DNA of 64,000 nt from Litorimonas sp963972195 (lineage in GTDB: Bacteria > Pseudomonadota > Alphaproteobacteria > Caulobacterales > Maricaulaceae). Position 1 is the stretch's first letter; the number at the start of each line of letters is the position of its first letter. Position numbers and translations under genes: made by a program. Positions 59,924 to 64,000 of this stretch are shown here, in pieces. Below the pieces are notes generated by a model. That model was given only the letters and a program-made list of their open reading frames with translations. It made no database searches and was not told the origin of the DNA. The stretch covers positions 30,018 to 94,017 of the forward strand of contig CAXATH010000012.1 in the NCBI GenBank assembly GCA_963972195.1, read 5' to 3'.

Positions 59924-62182
59924 ATGAAAACTAGTCTTGCGCTGAAACTCTCGTCATCCGTTTTTGTCTTAGCGGCTATGACAATTACCGATCCGGCCTT
60001 CGCCCAAAACAATGATGAAATTGTTGTCACCGCACAGCGCCGCGAACAAAGTATCCAAGACGTACCTATCTCCGTCACGGCTGTGTCAGGAGATTTCCTT
60101 GAAGATATCGGCGCCGTCGATATCACTGACATCCAAAAGTTAACACCAAACACGACTATTGAAGCGGCAAGGGGATCTAATTCAACCTTGATCGCCTTTA
60201 TTCGCGGCGTGGGCCAACAAGATCCGCTTTGGGGTTTCGAGCCTGGTGTCGGTATCTATGTCGACGATGTCTATATCGCCCGTCCGCAAGGCGCGGTTTT
60301 GGACATCTTTGATGTAGAGCGCATCGAAGTCTTGCGCGGGCCACAAGGAACTCTCTACGGGAGAAATACGATTGGGGGAGCCATAAAATACGTCACGAAA
60401 AGCCTTAACATGCAAGAGCCAGAGCTAAACGCTCGCGTGAACTTCGGAAATTATAACCAATTTGACCAAATCCTTTCCGGCTCGGTCCCCGTATCCGACA
60501 CTTTCGCTATTGGCGGCGCCGTCGCAAATTATCGCCGGGACGGGTTTGGCCAAAACTTAAATACCGGCGCGGATCATTATAACAAAGACATCTTCGCGGC
60601 TCGAGCCAGCGCCGAGTGGAACCCAACAGATTCTGTCAATATTCGACTTGCAGGTGATTATACGAAAGACGAGTCCAACGCCAAACATGGTCACCGTCTG
60701 TTACCAAGCGGCGACGGAACGATTCCGGTCACAGAAAGCGAATATGACACGCGCGCGGGCCTAGGCGACAGAAATGAAGTCGAAACCAAAGGGGTGTCAT
60801 TAATTGCGTCCTGGGAGGCAAACGAGAATTTCACATTTAAATCCATTACGGCCTACCGTGAGGGCGTTACTGTTACGCCGATTGACTTTGACGCTCTTCC
60901 GCAACAGGATTTCGACGTTCCTGCCAATTATGCTGACGACCAATTCAGCCAAGAGTTTCAGGTTCTGTATTCTAATGATAGGCTTTCAGGTGTCGCAGGT
61001 CTCTATTATTTAGACGGATCAGCAGATGGTGATTTCGACCTTGTCTTAAGTTCGTTGGGCTTAACGATTTACCAAGCGGGCGACCAACAGAAGGAAAACA
61101 TCTCTGCCTATGCTGACTTTACCTATGACGTGACAGATGCGCTCAGCGTCTCATTGGGTGGACGCTATACCGAAGATAAGACGGTCGCAGATGTTACTCG
61201 GGATCTATATCTAGGTCTCGGTTCTCCGGCATTTGATCCCGATAACACCGGAGTCTTTCTCGCGACACAGACTGGGTATGAAGGCCTGGAGCGAAAGGAT
61301 ACGGACTTCTCGCCCCGTATAGCTGTGAATTACGATCTCACCGATAACACGAATATATACGGCTCCTATTCCCAAGGCATCAAAGCCGGCGGGTTTGATC
61401 CCAGAGCGCGGGCCGATCTAGACCCGACGGGTTTATCACGCGAAGGATTTGGATCAGAAACCGTTGATAGTTATGAAGTCGGTCTGAAAGGATCCTTACT
61501 CCAGAACCGCCTTACTTACGCTCTCGCCGGATTTATTGCGGACTATAAGGATCAGCAGATTACTGTCCAACAAGGCGTCGATGCGGATAATGATGGCACC
61601 AACGATACCTTTATCTCCTCCGTCTTCAATGCGGGTAAGTCTAAGTATAAGGGAATCGAATTTGAGGGGAATTTCGCCTTGTCAGAGAATTTCGCTCTTA
61701 CTGCTGTGGCGGGTTATATCGACACTGAAATTGAGGAGATCATTTCCGCAGGCGTCGATATTTCCGATGGTTTCGTGACGCAAAACACGCCGAAGTTCAC
61801 AAGTCGGTTTGGCTTCAACTATAATTACGATCTTGACCAAATGGGATCGCTTTTATTCACCGGGTCAGCGTCTTACCGAGACGAATACTTTTTGTTTAAC
61901 GTTCCCAACCCTGGATTTGCGGCGGGAACAAATCCCGTCTTCCCCGACGGCGGACCGGCTCTAGATCCGGATGCCTACACGGTCTTTGACCTCGGCGTGA
62001 ACTGGACGAGCGAAAGTGGCCGTTGGGACTTCGGCATTCATGGCCGAAACCTCACAGACGAGCGCGCCCGCGTTGCGGCCTATAACTTTGTAACGCCTAG
62101 CCAGTTAGGAGCGGACTCAGCTTACTCCGTGTTCTATCGCGCCCCGCGCACGGTGACCGCGTCTATCGGGTTTAAATACTAA
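59924..62182 (+). CDS. TonB-dependent outer-membrane receptor
   Basis: This 752-residue receptor has a signal peptide ending FAQ (about residue 28), a TonB-box/plug start DEIVVTAQRREQSIQDVPISVTAVSGDFLED and the plug motifs VYIARPQGAVLDIFDVERIEVLRGPQGTLYGRNTIGGAI. A beta-barrel then runs to the C-terminal aromatic residue (SIGFKY). It belongs to the large non-siderophore TonB-receptor group that imports varied organic compounds in this order. It overlaps the TetR gene by 4 bp, convergently. Its ligand cannot be told. Confidence 0.93.
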   Translation: MKTSLALKLSSSVFVLAAMTITDPAFAQNNDEIVVTAQRREQSIQDVPISVTAVSGDFLEDIGAVDITDIQKLTPNTTIEAARGSNSTLIAFIRGVGQQDPLWGFEPGVGIYVDDVYIARPQGAVLDIFDVERIEVLRGPQGTLYGRNTIGGAIKYVTKSLNMQEPELNARVNFGNYNQFDQILSGSVPVSDTFAIGGAVANYRRDGFGQNLNTGADHYNKDIFAARASAEWNPTDSVNIRLAGDYTKDESNAKHGHRLLPSGDGTIPVTESEYDTRAGLGDRNEVETKGVSLIASWEANENFTFKSITAYREGVTVTPIDFDALPQQDFDVPANYADDQFSQEFQVLYSNDRLSGVAGLYYLDGSADGDFDLVLSSLGLTIYQAGDQQKENISAYADFTYDVTDALSVSLGGRYTEDKTVADVTRDLYLGLGSPAFDPDNTGVFLATQTGYEGLERKDTDFSPRIAVNYDLTDNTNIYGSYSQGIKAGGFDPRARADLDPTGLSREGFGSETVDSYEVGLKGSLLQNRLTYALAGFIADYKDQQITVQQGVDADNDGTNDTFISSVFNAGKSKYKGIEFEGNFALSENFALTAVAGYIDTEIEEIISAGVDISDGFVTQNTPKFTSRFGFNYNYDLDQMGSLLFTGSASYRDEYFLFNVPNPGFAAGTNPVFPDGGPALDPDAYTVFDLGVNWTSESGRWDFGIHGRNLTDERARVAAYNFVTPSQLGADSAYSVFYRAPRTVTASIGFKY

Positions 62183-62868
62183 GACGTCTTCTGTGCGCAT
62201 ATGGCTTTGATACCAGCGGTAACAAAAGAGCTCATATGCGCATAGCCCAACTCAGTGTCGGAAGAGGAAGTCGAACCGTCTGACAAGACGTCCAGTCGTC
62301 CCGTGTCCGCAAAAGTCAATGTGAGCGCGCCGGATAGATAATGATACGACCAGTAAATCGCTTTTTCATCGGCCTCCGGCAAAGCCAGTCGGAGAGCATC
62401 GATAAAACGCCTCACCAGCGGGTTAAAGAACTGGGTCATAAATTCCCCGCCATATTCATGGGAGTTATTCACATACGCGATCAACGCCAGATAATGCTGC
62501 CATCCTTCATCCGCCGAATTATGGATCTCGCCCAACGGCCCAAGATAGGCTTCGATAATGGCGTCGACCGTGGGAGGTTGATCTCCGGCGGCGGCCAGAC
62601 ATTCATCCAGCGCGGTATGACGAGCATTGTTCAAAACATCGGCGCGGCGTTCCAAGACAGCGTTGAACAGATCACGTTTCGGTCCAAAGTGATAATTGGC
62701 CAAAGCGACATCAACTCCGGCCAGCTTCGTGATTTGGCGCAAGGTCACAGCATCATAGCCAAATTGCGCGAACAAGGCCTCAGCCGCATTCAATATACGG
62801 GTTTTGCGCGAGAGCTTCTGCTCCGTTGTTTTGGCAGAGTTCGCCAATTGATATCTCCCGTCCGTCAA
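62179..62868 (-). CDS. TetR family transcriptional regulator
   Basis: This 229-residue TetR/AcrR regulator has the N-terminal HTH: ILNAAEALFAQFGYDAVTLRQITKLAGVDVALANYHFGPKRDLFNAVLERRADVL. The C-terminal ligand domain includes a DGWQHYLALIAYVNN-like ADEGWQHYLALIAYVNNSHEYG segment. It lies between the TonB-dependent receptor and an acyl-CoA synthetase. The TBDR operator-like inverted repeat is a candidate target. An acyl-CoA ligand would fit the neighbours, but is not shown. Confidence 0.9.
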   Translation of the reverse strand: MTDGRYQLANSAKTTEQKLSRKTRILNAAEALFAQFGYDAVTLRQITKLAGVDVALANYHFGPKRDLFNAVLERRADVLNNARHTALDECLAAAGDQPPTVDAIIEAYLGPLGEIHNSADEGWQHYLALIAYVNNSHEYGGEFMTQFFNPLVRRFIDALRLALPEADEKAIYWSYHYLSGALTLTFADTGRLDVLSDGSTSSSDTELGYAHMSSFVTAGIKAICAQKTS

Positions 62869-62926
62869 AAAATTAATTTGATTATGCTGCCCTCTTTCAT
62901 GCGGGTCAAACTTTACGAGTCATATT

Positions 62927-64000
62927 GTGCCTAAAATAATTCATTCAACTGATCCATTGTTGCCAGATATTTTTGCGCTTCATGGAAAGTGGCGAGCGGA
63001 AAAGCCTGCCGTGATAGCAGAGACAGAAACTCTGTCTTGGAAAAGTTTTAATGAGCGTACCTACCAGGTTGCGAATGGCTTGATAGCCATGGGGTTGGAA
63101 AAAGGGGATCGTGTCGTTGTTTTGATGTCTAATGGTCTGCCGATGATGGAGGTTCTATTTGGGGTAATGGCGGGCGGGTTCGTGTCTGCTCCGCTGAATG
63201 TATCTGTAACAGATGAGTCTATACTCAATATGGTGCTGGATAGCGGAGCTAGAGCTATTTTAGTGTCAGAAGAATATGCTGCCCGAATTGAAAATTTAGA
63301 GGCTGAACTCCCAAAAGAAACATATAAGAACTGTGTCTGCATTGGATCGGACATGAATGGCTGGGTCAGTTACGAGCCTTGGCGCGAGGAGCAAAGTAAA
63401 AAGCGCGCGAATGTCGATTTAAAACCGGATGACTATCTAAATATAATTTACTCTTCAGGCACGACGGGGCAGCCCAAAGGTATTGTTCATACTCACCAAG
63501 GGCGTCGGGACTGGGCTTACGATATGGCCTTGACCTTGAGGTATAATAGCTCGGCGCGTTTTCTTGTCACGATCGGGCTTTATTCAAATATTACCTGGGT
63601 TGGTCTGCTTTCCACAATGCTCTCTGGCGGAACTGTCCTATTAAACGGAAGGTTTGAGGCTGCCGACCTGTGGAGCAGGATTGAACACGATAAAATCACG
63701 CACCTTTCGATGGTTCCGACACTGTATGAGCGCATGATGGATTTTGACCATAAAGCGTATGACGCAAGCTCTATCCAAGGCATGATGAGCGCAGGCTCGC
63801 CTTTGCGTGAGCCTGTTAAAGCAGCGTTGTTTGATCGATTTGAGTGCGGAATAATTGAGCTCTACGGCCTAACAGAGGGCGTCATTACGACTTTGGATCC
63901 AGAGGATGCATCGGGCCGCCTTTCTTCGGTAGGGCTACCGCTCTTGGGAACCGATCTGAAAATTCTTGATGAAGAAGATAACGAGTGCGAGATCGGAAAA
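62927..64000 (+). CDS. AMP-dependent acyl-CoA synthetase/ligase, 3' end outside the window
   Basis: Translation from GTG 62927 runs open to the window edge (358 codons). It carries the AMP-binding motif IIYSSGTTGQPKGIVHTHQG near residues 170-190, and the substrate-side ELYGLTEGVI motif near residue 308. This is the acyl-adenylate-forming family, which makes acyl-CoA from a carboxylic acid and ATP. The gene is divergent from the TetR gene with a 58-bp gap. No in-frame ATG is available just upstream, so GTG is the likely start. With the receptor and CoA-transferase it suggests import and activation of an organic acid. Confidence 0.88.
   Translation, partial: MPKIIHSTDPLLPDIFALHGKWRAEKPAVIAETETLSWKSFNERTYQVANGLIAMGLEKGDRVVVLMSNGLPMMEVLFGVMAGGFVSAPLNVSVTDESILNMVLDSGARAILVSEEYAARIENLEAELPKETYKNCVCIGSDMNGWVSYEPWREEQSKKRANVDLKPDDYLNIIYSSGTTGQPKGIVHTHQGRRDWAYDMALTLRYNSSARFLVTIGLYSNITWVGLLSTMLSGGTVLLNGRFEAADLWSRIEHDKITHLSMVPTLYERMMDFDHKAYDASSIQGMMSAGSPLREPVKAALFDRFECGIIELYGLTEGVITTLDPEDASGRLSSVGLPLLGTDLKILDEEDNECEIGK

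Noticed and set aside
1..64000. CRISPR arrays, insertion sequences and rRNA genes
   Set aside because: No regularly spaced identical repeats of 25-40 bp, no transposase gene with terminal inverted repeats, and no rRNA-like sequence were seen.

Overview
This 64 kb window looks like a marine, stalked or holdfast-forming alphaproteobacterium, probably Maricaulales (Hyphomonadaceae or Robiginitomaculaceae type) with middling GC. This assignment is inferred from gene content: a holdfast-like polysaccharide cluster in Caulobacter-type order, an alphaproteobacterial trb conjugation locus, a pyrB/degenerate-pyrC pair, mmsA with a LysR regulator, and a large TonB-dependent receptor. No rRNA is present to confirm it.

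Layout. (1) 1-8.9 kb: the end of an acyl-CoA dehydrogenase, then a tight eight- or nine-gene operon encoding the complete protocatechuate 4,5-cleavage pathway (ligA, B, C, J, K, I, U) plus two unassigned oxidoreductases. Together they take protocatechuate to pyruvate and oxaloacetate. (2) 8.9-22.4 kb: a truncated Y-family polymerase, a helically phased array of seven TCACG repeats, and a full mating-pair-formation locus (traG, RHH protein, trbBCDEJLFGI, DUF2274, DUF736) without any relaxase. (3) 22.6-31.7 kb: an AT-richer defence-like segment. It holds an operon of a MerR-like protein, an N6-adenine methyltransferase and a PIN nuclease, then a DUF3800 gene broken by a 13-bp tandem duplication, a compact Cap4/DUF4297-like nuclease-STAND-type NTPase, and a tyrosine integrase ending next to a tRNA-Asn(GTT). 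The integrase lies on the 3' side of the tRNA, so 1-31.79 kb may be one integrated element, or several abutting ones, whose left end is outside the window.

(4) 31.8-43.4 kb: ordinary chromosome. It has pyrB with a metal-ligand-deficient dihydroorotase homologue, an FkbM methyltransferase, ruvX, two tandem PlsC-like acyltransferases, gatCAB followed by two tiny paralogous membrane proteins coupled to a nitroreductase, and a small Sel1-like protein. (5) 43.4-52.3 kb: a Wzx-type polysaccharide cluster matching the holdfast genes hfsD, hfsA, hfsH, hfsG, hfsF and hfsE, with no visible polymerase or HfsB. (6) 52.4-58.6 kb: distal valine catabolism (LysR, mmsA, isobutyryl-CoA dehydrogenase, 3-hydroxyisobutyryl-CoA hydrolase, mmsB). 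(7) 58.6-64 kb: a CaiB/BaiF CoA-transferase, a TonB-dependent receptor behind an operator-like 13-bp inverted repeat, a TetR regulator, and the start of an acyl-CoA synthetase that runs off the right edge.

The best candidates for something new are the HTH/methyltransferase/PIN operon, the 920-residue nuclease-NTPase-helical repeat protein beside the integrase, the 10-bp-phased TCACG array upstream of traG, and a repeat shared between a possible minus-strand small RNA near 32 kb and the leader of a Sel1-like gene at 43 kb. All family calls come from reading protein sequence by eye. No searches were run.
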